Source of the DNA: Methylotuvimicrobium sp. KM2 | GTDB taxonomy: Bacteria; Pseudomonadota; Gammaproteobacteria; Methylococcales; Methylomonadaceae | DNA length: 64,000 nt | Direction of reading: 5' to 3' | Assembly (NCBI RefSeq): GCF_038051925.1 | Contig: NZ_CP150634.1 | Location: forward strand, 248,001-312,000 | Shown here: one piece after another, positions 36,579-45,425 of the stretch | Layout: every line of letters begins with the position of its first letter | Numbering within the stretch: position 1 is the first letter of the stretch | The notes under the pieces: model-generated | What the model was told of the DNA's origin: nothing | What the model saw: only the letters and a program-made list of their open reading frames with translations | The model's database searches: none | Made by a program: the position numbers and the translations under genes

Positions 36579-38027
36579 TCAGTGTCGCTCCAGTTGGCGT
36601 TGTAAGGTTTGATAATCGGTCTTGCCGTTGTCGAGCAGAGGCAATGCATCCATCACGCTGAACCGGCACGGTTGCATGTAAGCGGGCAGCGTTTGCTTGA
36701 TAGTCTTGACAATACCGTTCAATTGGCCGCCGGGATGCAGCACCAGCGCGGCGGCAGGGCGTTGTCCGCTAGCGCTGTCCGAAATACCGACCACCGCGCA
36801 GTGAGCGACTTCCGGGCATTGCATGAGCAGCGCTTCGATTTCGGCCGGCTCTACCCGGTAACCGGAACATTTAAGCATGCGGTCGAGGCGGCCGTGGTAG
36901 CAGTATTCGCCTCGCTCGTTCAACGAGACTTTATCGCCGGTCCGGTAATAGCTGTTATCCGATAGCGCATTGGTTAATCGGCCTTGCTGCCAGTAACCGG
37001 ACAGATTGTTCGCGCTTTTTACCAGCAATTCGCAGGATTCCGCGTCGATTTTCAATTCCGAAGCGCAAGCGGGATGGCCGATCGGTATTGCTTGATCGAC
37101 GTCGAGACGAGCCCGGTCGACCGGCCAATAACAACAGACATTGGTTTCGGTCGGGCCGTAGAGATTGTAAAAATCGGTATCGGGCAGCAATTCGCAGAGT
37201 TTTTTCAATTGAGGCGTCGGAAACACTTCGCCGGCGAACAGTAGCGTTTTAAGATTCGGCAGAGGCTGTTCGGCCAAGCCGCCCTTTAGCGCGATGAAGC
37301 CGAGCAAAGACGGCACCGTGTAAAATACGGTGATGCGCTGTTCACGTAGCCAAGCCGTCAGGCGACTGGGCGACAAGGTCAGAACGGCAGGGACGAAATT
37401 GACGCAGGCGCCGGCGCTCAGACTGCTGAATAGGTCGAACACGGATAAGTCGAAATGAAACGGCGCCAACGATGCAATACGATCGTCGGCGTTGAGCTTG
37501 AACGTGCGCGCCGCCCAATCGGCGAAATTATGCAGCGCGCGATGACTCAACGCGACACCTTTCGGCGATCCGGTCGATCCTGATGTATATAGAATCGCAA
37601 CCAAGGTTTCGGGATCGATTGCCGACTGCGGCTTTATAGGCGGCGTGGCGATATCGGGCAGTCGGTCGATATCGAGCCAAAGCGCCGGCGTGTCGAGCCA
37701 TTCGGGAGGGTTTCCACTGCCGATTATGCAGTGGACGACAGCGTCGTCGATGATGAAGCGCAAGCGTCGAGCCGGATTTTTGATGTCCAGCGGGATGTAG
37801 CACGCGCCGCAACGCAGGACCGACAGAATCGCTATGACCGCATCGATACCTCGGTCCAAGGCTAGCGCGACGCGAGCGCCGGGCTCGATCCGTGCGGCCA
37901 AATGGGCGGCAAGACGTTCAGAGCTCAGCATGGCTTCGCGGTAACTCAGTCGACGTTCGCCTTCAATCAACGCAGGGCGATCCGGTGCGTTTCGGCATTG
38001 TAGGTCGAATGATGTCAGTAAGGGCAT
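36579..38027 (-). CDS. Stand-alone adenylation enzyme, proline-type (PltF/PigI-like)
   Basis: 482 residues, a complete adenylation domain without condensation or carrier parts. Motifs: A3 LYTSGSTGSPKGVALSH, A4 FDLSVFDLF (Asp235 kept, so an amino acid is activated), A5 NLYGPTETN, A7 YRTGD, A8 GRLDRMLKCSGYRVEPAEIE and A10 NGKTDY with the Lys. Reading the ten specificity positions by hand gives D-L-F-Y-L-A-L-V-C-K, nine of ten identical to the PltF/RedM-type proline code DLLYLALVCK as I recall it. It probably loads L-proline onto the 79-residue carrier protein encoded at 39559. Confidence 0.85.
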   Translation of the reverse strand: MPLLTSFDLQCRNAPDRPALIEGERRLSYREAMLSSERLAAHLAARIEPGARVALALDRGIDAVIAILSVLRCGACYIPLDIKNPARRLRFIIDDAVVHCIIGSGNPPEWLDTPALWLDIDRLPDIATPPIKPQSAIDPETLVAILYTSGSTGSPKGVALSHRALHNFADWAARTFKLNADDRIASLAPFHFDLSVFDLFSSLSAGACVNFVPAVLTLSPSRLTAWLREQRITVFYTVPSLLGFIALKGGLAEQPLPNLKTLLFAGEVFPTPQLKKLCELLPDTDFYNLYGPTETNVCCYWPVDRARLDVDQAIPIGHPACASELKIDAESCELLVKSANNLSGYWQQGRLTNALSDNSYYRTGDKVSLNERGEYCYHGRLDRMLKCSGYRVEPAEIEALLMQCPEVAHCAVVGISDSASGQRPAAALVLHPGGQLNGIVKTIKQTLPAYMQPCRFSVMDALPLLDNGKTDYQTLQRQLERH

Positions 38028-38230
38028 GATCGAGAATTAAGGAACGAGCATGAAATAACGTCGACAACTTTGGAAGGGGGTTCGGTGGCTCGATTGACAG
38101 GTGTCGGCGGCAGGGAAAGCCGCCGTCAAGCCTACATAGACGTATTCACGGCGCCCTGTCAAGCGAGTCACCGAACCGCCGCAAAGCCTACTACTTGTAG
38201 AAGTTATTTTGTGCATATTCCTAAAACGAT
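38028..38230. repeat. Family B repeat with empty target site, inside the biosynthetic operon
   Basis: A nearly full family B copy (about 38045-38222) lies between the condensation-like gene and the adenylation gene. Its centre reads gacgtattcacggcg with ttca once (38145-38148), that is, no miniature element. Confidence 0.7.
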
Positions 38231-39562
38231 TCAATCCGTCTCTCCCAGCAGTTCCGTCAACATCAATCGATGCAATTCATCGATGGTTTCGGCATCGGCT
38301 ATCGGTTCGATATAGTTATAGCTCAAGGTCAAACGATTGCGGAAAATACAGTTCAGAAAAGCCAGCGACGGCGGTGACGTGACTTGGCAGGCATGGAGCA
38401 CGTCGGTGATTTCGGCGCCGGGGAAACTGTCCGCCGGAAGATCCAGACGGCCGATATCGGAAAACCAGAATGAACTACGCTCCTGGCCGGAACCGTAAGA
38501 AAGGCGCAAGACCTTGCCGTATTCGGCCAGCGACAGCCAACTGCCGGCCCACATCAACGGCAGAAAGGCATAGTCTTCTTGTTGACGAATCACCTGGGTG
38601 TTTTGTTGTTTCAGATGTTCGAACAGTTTTTGCCGGTCCTTGACGACTTTCCGAGGCGCCTGTGCGAATAGTGCGCTGAGATGATTGCCGCAGACCGGCG
38701 ATAAGGCGCGCTGTTTGCGCAAATTGAAGGCATAAGGCACGCAATAAGCCTCGCCCGGACTGTCGGGACGCCATTTTTCGAGGGCGCGCATCAGACAGCC
38801 GATGTAATAAAGGCTAGTGCCGGTCAAGCCGACCTGTTGCCTGGCCAGCTTGACGATCCGTTCGGTTTGTTCCTCGCTGAGCCTGCGAACCGCGAATTCG
38901 AGGCGTTGCGGCGACTGTTCGTGGCGTAGCGGCTGAACGCTGCTGAGTCTATCCAGTCTATCGATATAGCGTTTGCCTTTCAGCAGGAGCGAAATTTTTT
39001 GCCACCAGCGGTATTTTCGTAATTGTTCGAATACCAGCGGACCGGTTTCGAGCTGGCCGAAGCGTTGGCGTTGGTCGGCATCGGCGGTGCATAGATATTT
39101 GATGATCAGATCCGCGCCGCGCGCGTCGCAAAAAGGATGCAGCCAACGCATCAGAAAAACGTTTTCGGACGGGCCGGTCAACAGATGAAATTCGAGCGGT
39201 GCGATACTCTCTCGAGGTAGCTTTTCGTTCATGATACGGTCGAGCATAGCGTGCCGGAATTGCGCCTCATCCGCGTCGGTCGGGCAGTGATGCTGAAAAA
39301 ACAGCTCGGGCGGATCGGAACGCTTGCACCAATAGAAACGCTTGCCGATTTGCCTTAGGTTGGCACGGGCTACCGGAAAACGTCGGCCGAATTCGTCGAT
39401 CCGTTGTCGCAATGCGTCGATGTCCGGAATATTGGCGAGTTCCAGTCCGTAACACGCCAAACTGCCGGCCAAACCGTCGCGGCGGATTTCTTCATCCATC
39501 GCCAACGTGAAACTGTCGGCCGGATTCAGCCTTTCCAAAATGGCGGACTTCTCGATGCTCAT
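38231..39562 (-). CDS. Condensation/acyltransferase-like protein of the biosynthetic cluster
   Basis: 443 residues. It resembles the chloramphenicol-acetyltransferase-like superfamily (NRPS condensation, papA/wax-ester types). The expected HHxxxDG motif appears as LHPFCDARGADLI (about residue 136), keeping His, Asp and Gly in spacing but lacking the first His. A later FSDIGRLDLPADSF resembles the DFG-type latch region. It overlaps the carrier protein gene by 4 bases. It may transfer the carrier-bound pyrrolyl or polyene group to another acceptor. Exact reaction unknown. Confidence 0.65.
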   Translation of the reverse strand: MSIEKSAILERLNPADSFTLAMDEEIRRDGLAGSLACYGLELANIPDIDALRQRIDEFGRRFPVARANLRQIGKRFYWCKRSDPPELFFQHHCPTDADEAQFRHAMLDRIMNEKLPRESIAPLEFHLLTGPSENVFLMRWLHPFCDARGADLIIKYLCTADADQRQRFGQLETGPLVFEQLRKYRWWQKISLLLKGKRYIDRLDRLSSVQPLRHEQSPQRLEFAVRRLSEEQTERIVKLARQQVGLTGTSLYYIGCLMRALEKWRPDSPGEAYCVPYAFNLRKQRALSPVCGNHLSALFAQAPRKVVKDRQKLFEHLKQQNTQVIRQQEDYAFLPLMWAGSWLSLAEYGKVLRLSYGSGQERSSFWFSDIGRLDLPADSFPGAEITDVLHACQVTSPPSLAFLNCIFRNRLTLSYNYIEPIADAETIDELHRLMLTELLGETD

Positions 39563-39798
39563 GCGTTTTTATGCCTTAAGATCCAGCGTTCCAATGCATT
39601 AAAAGATTGCACATTGTCCGGTTCGATTTCGGTATCGGGCAAGGTTACGCCGTATTCGTTTTCAATGTACATAATCAAGCGCATGATGCCCATGCTGTCC
39701 AGGCCCGCTTCGAGTAAATCGTCGTCGTCGCCGAATTGATTCGGCTCGGCGACGAAAACGAGCTCTTGAAAGATAAAGTCGCGCAGTTTCTTTTTCAT
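39559..39798 (-). CDS. Acyl/peptidyl carrier protein
   Basis: 79 residues with the 4'-phosphopantetheine site LLEAGLDSMGIMRLIMYIE (Ser about 35) and the acidic helices of a carrier protein. It is first in the minus-strand operon, before the condensation-like and adenylation genes, and probably carries the prolyl and then pyrrolyl thioester, like PltL or PigG. Confidence 0.88.
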   Translation of the reverse strand: MKKKLRDFIFQELVFVAEPNQFGDDDDLLEAGLDSMGIMRLIMYIENEYGVTLPDTEIEPDNVQSFNALERWILRHKNA

Positions 39799-40428
39799 GA
39801 CTCAGGTAAGGTATAATTTGTCGTTTAAATGATAGCCGATTAGGGCAGGCATAGTCACGGAAAAGGGCGATACCCTTTGGGATTAGGTAATGAACATCAC
39901 GCGGGACGAGTTATTTAACTATACGCATCAAGCCAGGGATGTCGCTAAAATTAACTTCCTCATTCGCTTCGAGTTTCGTGTAGAGGAAAATTCATTGAAT
40001 TCAGGACTTAGGATTTCGAAATAAACAGTGGAAGTTGAGCGTCGGTGGCTTTCCCTCACCTAGCGTTAGGTGAGGGACGACGGAGGCGTCGCTCCCACGG
40101 TGGGTGATTGATGCACCGTGGGAGCGATCCCCAGATCGCGATTTCGAGGCCGAAAATGTCAAGCTACAATAAATGGCATCGAGGCCGCATTGACCAAGCA
40201 GCGTAGCCCGGATTGCGCTGCGCTCCATCCGGGAAGCTCGGAGCCACGCCATTCCCATATTTCGCTACGCTGCATACGGCTACATGCTTTAATAGCAACT
40301 TAGGAAATAGGGGGTGCGAGTCGCCCGTTTTTAGCTTGACGCGTATGAACTACAACCTTCATCCTGTTTAGAAATAAATATATATAAACATCCATATAGG
40401 TTTCCAATGGTAATACAGGCGGGTTCGC
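39799..40428. promoter_or_regulatory. Divergent promoter region of the biosynthetic cluster, with repeats
   Basis: The region lies between the two divergent arms. It contains a short palindrome ctcacctagcgttaggtgag (40056-40075), a family G repeat (40201-40285) and an inverted family D fragment (about 40310-40370). AT-rich stretches at 39800-39835 and 40370-40400 are likely promoter positions. No gene supported. Confidence 0.45.
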
Positions 40429-41664
40429 ATGAGGGCTGAAAAAGGCAATATCGTTATTATCGGAGCGGGCCCTGCGGGCAGCATCGCCGCCGCATTGCTC
40501 AATAACAAAGGCTATCGGACCGTTATCTTGGAGCGGGATGCTTTTCCGCGCTTCAGCATCGGCGAAAGTCTGCTTCCGCAATGCATGGAATTCATCGAAC
40601 AGGCCGGCATGCTCGATGCCGTGCGCAATGCCGGCTTTCAATTGAAGGACGGCGCGGCGTTTTTATACCAAGACAAGCACTGCGAATTCTGGTTTGCCGA
40701 CAAGTTCACATCCGGCTTCGATTCGACCTATCAAGTTCAACGCGACCGTTTCGATGCGCTGCTAGCCGCCGAGGCTCAACGTATGGGCGTGGACATACGC
40801 TGGCGTCAGGAAGTCGTCGAGGCCGACTTCAGCGGCGGGCAACCGTTGTTGACGGTCAAGGATAGGAGCAGCGATGAGCGCTACCAAATGACTGCCGATT
40901 TCGTGCTCGATGCCAGCGGTTTCGGACGAGTGTTGCCGCGGTTACTGGATTTGGAAAAGCCGTCCGGGTTTCCGGTGCGGCAGGCCGTGTTTACGCATAT
41001 CGAAGACAGGATCGACGATCCGCGCTACGATCGCAACAAAATTCGCATCATCGTTCATCCCGAATTAACCGATGTCTGGTATTGGCTGATTCCGTTCAGC
41101 AACGGGCGCTGTAGTCTCGGCGTGGTCGGCGAAGCGAAGCTAGTGAATGTTTCTGACCGCCAGCCGCAAACCGTACTGCGCCGATTCATCGATGAAGAGC
41201 CGGGCTTGTCGGCGCTGTTGCATCATGCGGTGTTCGATACGCCGGTCAATAGCATCGGCGGTTACAGCGCCAACGTCAAACGTCTGCATGGCAAAGGCTA
41301 CGCGCTATTGGGTAATGCCGGCGAGTTTCTCGATCCGGTCTTTTCCTCGGGCGTCACGATCGCGATGAAATCGGCAAGTCTTGCCGCCGAAGTATTGGAC
41401 CGGCAGCTCTGCGGCATCGCGGTCGATTGGCAAAAGGAGTTTGCCGAACCCTTGCAAAAAGGTGTCGACACCTTCCGCACCTTCGTCAGCTCATGGTATG
41501 ACGGCGGCTTGCAGGATGTGGTGCTTTATCAACAGCAACAACCCAATATCAAAGCAATGATTTGTTCGATTCTGGCCGGTTATGTTTGGGATGAAAACAA
41601 TCCGTATGTCAAAAACTCAGGCCCCCGGTTGAAGACCCTGGTCGAATTGTGCCGCGAGCCTTGA
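40429..41664 (+). CDS. Flavin-dependent halogenase-like oxidoreductase
   Basis: 411 residues. N-terminal FAD motif IIGAGPAGSIAAALL (GxGxxG, about 10) is followed by RFSIGESLLPQCMEFIEQAG, the RxxIGESLLP block of carrier-protein-dependent halogenases. GFQLKDGAAF has a candidate catalytic lysine. DVWYWLIPFSNGRCSLGVVG contains an exact W-x-W-x-I-P halogenase signature (about 222-227), and GNAGEFLDPVFSSGV is the C-terminal FAD block. It most resembles the variant group acting on carrier-bound pyrrolyl or phenolic substrates (PltA, CmlS-like). Some polyene clusters carry non-halogenating relatives, so activity is not certain. It is first in the plus-strand operon. Confidence 0.75.
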   Translation: MRAEKGNIVIIGAGPAGSIAAALLNNKGYRTVILERDAFPRFSIGESLLPQCMEFIEQAGMLDAVRNAGFQLKDGAAFLYQDKHCEFWFADKFTSGFDSTYQVQRDRFDALLAAEAQRMGVDIRWRQEVVEADFSGGQPLLTVKDRSSDERYQMTADFVLDASGFGRVLPRLLDLEKPSGFPVRQAVFTHIEDRIDDPRYDRNKIRIIVHPELTDVWYWLIPFSNGRCSLGVVGEAKLVNVSDRQPQTVLRRFIDEEPGLSALLHHAVFDTPVNSIGGYSANVKRLHGKGYALLGNAGEFLDPVFSSGVTIAMKSASLAAEVLDRQLCGIAVDWQKEFAEPLQKGVDTFRTFVSSWYDGGLQDVVLYQQQQPNIKAMICSILAGYVWDENNPYVKNSGPRLKTLVELCREP

Positions 41665-41668
41665 GAAA

Positions 41669-42850
41669 ATGACCCTATATCTCAATGATCTCGGTATCCT
41701 ATCTGCGGCCGGTAGCAATGGTTCCGAAATGTTGTCGAGATTGCTGGCGGGAGACCGTTCCGGCTTGACCAAGACCGATGAATACTCGCCGGGTAAGCCG
41801 CTTTATGTCGGCGAGATTCGTGCCGAACTGCCCGAAATCGAAAAACGATACAGCGTTTACGATTGCAAAAACAATCGCTTGTTACTCGCGGCCTTGAGCC
41901 AAATTCAGGCGGGCGTCGAGCGCATCAAACGGAAATACCGCGCGGATCGAATCGGCGTGGTGATCGGCACCAGCACTTCCGGCGTCAGAAATACCGAGCT
42001 GGCGATTGCCGCGGTGGCCGGCGGTCTCGAAAAACCGTCCGGATTTCATTACAAGCAACAGCAATTGGCCGGCGGAGCCGATTTTTTGGCGCACCGGCTC
42101 GATTTGAAAGGACCGGCCTATTCGGTATCGACGGCCTGCTCTTCCAGCGGCCGGGCTTTCGCTTCGGCTCGAAGATTGATCGAGTTGGATATTTGCGATG
42201 CCGTCATCGTCGGCGGCGCGGATAGTCTGTGCCGCTTCACCGTGAACGGTTTCGCGGCCTTGGAGTCGGTATCGGCGGGCTTGTGCAAGCCTTTCGGCAA
42301 GCACCGGGACGGCATCAATTTATCGGAAGCCGCAGCCTTGTTCGTCTTGAGCCGGGATGAAGGCCCCGTCAGGCTCGCAGGAATCGGTGCCAGCAGCGAC
42401 GCCTATCATTTTTCCGCGCCCGACCCCGGCGGCGAGGCCGTGGTTAAGGCGATGCAAACGGCATTGATTGAGGCTGGGATGAGGCCTAAGCAAATAGATT
42501 ATATTAATCTACATGGAACGGCCACGCCGTTGAACGATGCAATGGAAAGCGCGGCGGTTGCCGAAGTCTTCGGCCGTTCGGTCGCGGCCAGTTCGACCAA
42601 AGGCATGACCGGGCACGCCTTGGGCGCGGCCGGCGCACTCGAGCTGGGTCTGTGTTGGTTGCTGCTGAATAGCGATGATGAAGAAGTCTCGTTGCCGCCG
42701 AACGTCAACGGCGATGCGTTGGACGACTCGTTGCCGTCCTTGAATTTAGTGCAGGCGGGGCAAGTTTTAGGCCGGCGTATCGAACATTGCCAGAGCAATT
42801 CTTTCGCTTTCGGCGGCAATAATATTTCGATTGTCGTGTCGCGTGTATGA
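41669..42850 (+). CDS. Beta-ketoacyl-ACP synthase (ApeO-like)
   Basis: 393 residues of thiolase fold. Active-site Cys is in VSTACSSSGRAFASA (about 155), with His in INLHGTATPLNDAMES and GMTGHALGAAGALELG, so the triad is intact. The sequence is divergent from FabF and resembles the first ketosynthase of aryl-polyene clusters. It starts 5 bases after the halogenase-like stop and overlaps the dehydratase gene by 4 bases. It probably extends the pyrrolyl or polyene chain. Confidence 0.83.
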   Translation: MTLYLNDLGILSAAGSNGSEMLSRLLAGDRSGLTKTDEYSPGKPLYVGEIRAELPEIEKRYSVYDCKNNRLLLAALSQIQAGVERIKRKYRADRIGVVIGTSTSGVRNTELAIAAVAGGLEKPSGFHYKQQQLAGGADFLAHRLDLKGPAYSVSTACSSSGRAFASARRLIELDICDAVIVGGADSLCRFTVNGFAALESVSAGLCKPFGKHRDGINLSEAAALFVLSRDEGPVRLAGIGASSDAYHFSAPDPGGEAVVKAMQTALIEAGMRPKQIDYINLHGTATPLNDAMESAAVAEVFGRSVAASSTKGMTGHALGAAGALELGLCWLLLNSDDEEVSLPPNVNGDALDDSLPSLNLVQAGQVLGRRIEHCQSNSFAFGGNNISIVVSRV

Positions 42851-43287
42851 TCGCTTATTCGATAGAGCAATTATTGCCGCATGCCGGCAAGATGATGTTG
42901 TTGGATTGTGTGCTGAGCTACGACGACGAGTCGATGAGTGCGCAAGTAACCGTGCGCGGCGACGGTCTGTTCGGCGACAACACCGGCGTTCCGGCTTGGT
43001 TGGGTATCGAATACATGGCGCAAACGGTGGCGGCGCATGGCGGCTTGATGTGCCGCTTGGCGGGCAAACCGCTCAATCCCGGGTTTTTGTTGGGCACGCG
43101 GCGTTATTATTGCAATGTGAGCCGGCTTGCCGCCGGGGCAGTGCTGACCGTGACGGTCAAGCGCCTCATACAGGATCAAGGCTTGGGCGTTTTCGATTGC
43201 CGCGTGGACGACGACGGCGTGGAAATTTCGGCTAAACTGAGCGTTTATCAACCCGATACGGCAATCAATCGGGTCATCACGAACTAA
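42847..43287 (+). CDS. 3-hydroxyacyl-ACP dehydratase, hotdog fold (ApeP-like)
   Basis: 146 residues with a single hotdog domain. LLPHAGKMMLLDCVLSYDDE carries the likely catalytic His (about 12). The long helix GVPAWLGIEYMAQTVAAHGGL and the GFLLGTRRYYC strand are typical of the ApeP/FabZ-like family. It forms the double bonds of a polyene with the ketoreductase. Start overlaps the ketosynthase stop by 4 bases. Confidence 0.83.
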   Translation: MIAYSIEQLLPHAGKMMLLDCVLSYDDESMSAQVTVRGDGLFGDNTGVPAWLGIEYMAQTVAAHGGLMCRLAGKPLNPGFLLGTRRYYCNVSRLAAGAVLTVTVKRLIQDQGLGVFDCRVDDDGVEISAKLSVYQPDTAINRVITN

Positions 43288-43320
43288 GTAATTGTTTCAA
43301 AATAATTACCCGGTTTTATC

Positions 43321-43428
43321 GGCCAGTATCAGGTAACGCTTCCAGAAGACGCCGTGAATATATCCCTATAGGCTTGGGCGCGGCGTCCATGCCGCGCACA
43401 CTTCTTCCGGCGCTACCTGATACTAGCC
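43321..43428. repeat. Inverted-repeat element (family C) inside the operon
   Basis: Ends ggccagtatcaggtaacgc (43321-43339) and gcgctacctgatactagcc (43410-43428) are complementary with two mismatches. The centre shares gacgccgtgaata and tataggct with families A and B and is an empty site for the miniature element. It separates dehydratase and ketoreductase genes. Confidence 0.7.
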
Positions 43429-43469
43429 AAATCGGGAAATAAATTTTGGACACTTACTAAAGAAGCAGC

Positions 43470-44195
43470 ATGAATGAAACAGTATTAGTGACGGGCTCCA
43501 GCCGGGGCATCGGCAAGGCGATCGCGTTGTATCTGGCGCGCAAGGGTTACGATCTGGTCGTGCATTGCCGCAGTCGCCGAAGCGAGGCCGAGCAAGTCGT
43601 TCGGGAAATCGAGGCAATCGGCCGCGCGGCGCGTATTTTGCAATTCGATCTGGCGGACCGCAAGCAATGCAGTGCGGCTATCGAGCAAGATATCGACGAA
43701 CACGGCGCTTATTACGGCGTGGTCTGCAATGCCGGCGTGAACGCTGACAACGCTTTTCCTGCCCTGACCGGCGAGGAATGGGACAGTGTCGTGCATACCA
43801 ATCTGGACGGTTTTTATAATGTCTTGAATCCTGCGATCATGCCGATGATTCGGCGGCGCAAACCGGGCCGTATCGTCACGCTGTCGTCGGTTTCGGGGCT
43901 GATCGGCAATCGCGGCCAGGTCAATTACAGCGCCGCGAAGGCCGGTATCATCGGCGCGACCAAGGCGTTGGCGCTTGAACTGGCCAAGCGCAATATCACG
44001 GTCAATTGTGTCGCGCCGGGCTTGATCGATACCGAGATGCTCGACGAATTGCCGCTCGATGAAATCAAGAAAATGATTCCGATGCGCCGGGTCGGCTCGG
44101 CCGATGAAGTCGCGGCCACGGTCGGGTTTTTATTGTCCGAGGAAGCTGCGTATATCACTCGGCAGGTGATTTCGGTCAACGGAGGGCTATGCTGA
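43470..44195 (+). CDS. 3-oxoacyl-ACP reductase (FabG-type, ApeQ-like)
   Basis: 241 residues of the short-chain dehydrogenase family. Cofactor motif TGSSRGIGKAIA (about 7), NAG at VCNAGVNADN, catalytic Ser near VSGLIGNRG and YxxxK in NYSAAKAG. C-terminal SEEAAYITRQVISVNGGLC is the FabG ending. It reduces the beta-keto step of the carrier-bound chain, probably with NADPH. It overlaps the following ketosynthase gene by 7 bases. Confidence 0.9.
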   Translation: MNETVLVTGSSRGIGKAIALYLARKGYDLVVHCRSRRSEAEQVVREIEAIGRAARILQFDLADRKQCSAAIEQDIDEHGAYYGVVCNAGVNADNAFPALTGEEWDSVVHTNLDGFYNVLNPAIMPMIRRRKPGRIVTLSSVSGLIGNRGQVNYSAAKAGIIGATKALALELAKRNITVNCVAPGLIDTEMLDELPLDEIKKMIPMRRVGSADEVAATVGFLLSEEAAYITRQVISVNGGLC

Positions 44196-45415
44196 TGAAA
44201 CGCGTCGTGGTAACGGGCATGGCGGCGATCACGCCGATCGGCAACGATTGGACGACGGTAGCCGATAATCTGAAAGCGCAAAAGACCGGCATTCGTCGGA
44301 TGGACGACTGGGATAAATACAACGGCTTGAACACCCGTCTCGGCGGCCCGGTCGATTTCGCGCGGCCCGCGCATTATTCGCGCAAACAAGTGCGGGGCAT
44401 GGGCCGGGTCGCGATGCTGGCGGCCTATGCCACCGAATTGGCCTTGCAGGATGCCGGATTATTGGATGACCCGGTTTTGAAAAGCGGTCGCACCGGCGTT
44501 TCTTACGGCAGTTCGTCCGGCAGTTTCGACGGCTTGATCGACTTTACCAAGATGCTGCTGAATTTCGACAAGGGTGGCTTGAATGCGACATCTTATATCC
44601 GCATGATGGGACATACTTGCCCGGTCAATATTAGTCTGCATTTCGGCGTCAACGGTCGCATCATTCCGACCTCGAGCGCCTGCACATCGAGCAGTCAGGG
44701 TATCGGTTATGCCTACGAAGCGATTAAATACGGACAGCAAACCGTGATGATTGCCGGTGGCAGCGACGAATTGTCCGCCTCGCAAGCGGCGGTATTCGAT
44801 ACCTTGTTCGCGACCAGTCTGCGCAACGACGAACCGGATAAATCGCCGCGCCCGTTCGACCGCGACCGCGACGGGCTAGTCATCGGCGAAGGCGGCGGCA
44901 CCTTCATTCTGGAAGAACGCGAGCATGCCTTGAGTCGGGGGGCGACGATTCATGCCGAGATCGTCGGTTTCGGCACCAACTGCGACGGTTTGCATGTCAC
45001 TCAACCGGACAGCGCCAGCATGCAAGTCGCGATGCAATTGGCACTGCAAGACTCGGGTCTGGATCCTGCGGCAATCGGTTATGTCAGCGCGCACGGCACC
45101 GCGACCGAGTTGGGCGACATCGCCGAAAGTCATGCCACGACGGCCGTATTGGGCAACAAGATTCCGATCAGCTCGATGAAAAGTTATACCGGCCATACGC
45201 TCGGCGCTTGCGGTTCGATCGAAGCCTGGACGGCGGTCCGGATGATGAAAGAAGGCTGGTTCCATCCAACCGCAAATTTGGACGCTATAGACCCTAAATG
45301 CGCGGAGCTCGATTATATTCAAGGGGCTGTGCGCAGGCTCGAATGCGACTATGTGATGAGCAACAATTTTGCGTTCGGAGGCATTAATACCTCATTGATT
45401 TTTAAACGGGTTTGA
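44189..45415 (+). CDS. Beta-ketoacyl-ACP synthase II-type (ApeR-like)
   Basis: 408 residues of FabF-type ketosynthase. Cys is in PTSSACTSSSQGIGYAYE (about 160), His in VSAHGTATELGDIAES (about 300) and SYTGHTLGACGSIE (about 335). In aryl-polyene clusters this is the last of the KS-DH-KR-KS order seen here. It may form a pair with the ApeO-like enzyme for chain elongation. The start ATGCTGATGAAACGC offers two in-frame ATGs; the later one (44195) follows GGAGGGCTATGC. Confidence 0.9.
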   Translation: MLMKRVVVTGMAAITPIGNDWTTVADNLKAQKTGIRRMDDWDKYNGLNTRLGGPVDFARPAHYSRKQVRGMGRVAMLAAYATELALQDAGLLDDPVLKSGRTGVSYGSSSGSFDGLIDFTKMLLNFDKGGLNATSYIRMMGHTCPVNISLHFGVNGRIIPTSSACTSSSQGIGYAYEAIKYGQQTVMIAGGSDELSASQAAVFDTLFATSLRNDEPDKSPRPFDRDRDGLVIGEGGGTFILEEREHALSRGATIHAEIVGFGTNCDGLHVTQPDSASMQVAMQLALQDSGLDPAAIGYVSAHGTATELGDIAESHATTAVLGNKIPISSMKSYTGHTLGACGSIEAWTAVRMMKEGWFHPTANLDAIDPKCAELDYIQGAVRRLECDYVMSNNFAFGGINTSLIFKRV

Positions 45416-45425
45416 GTGGTCGGCC

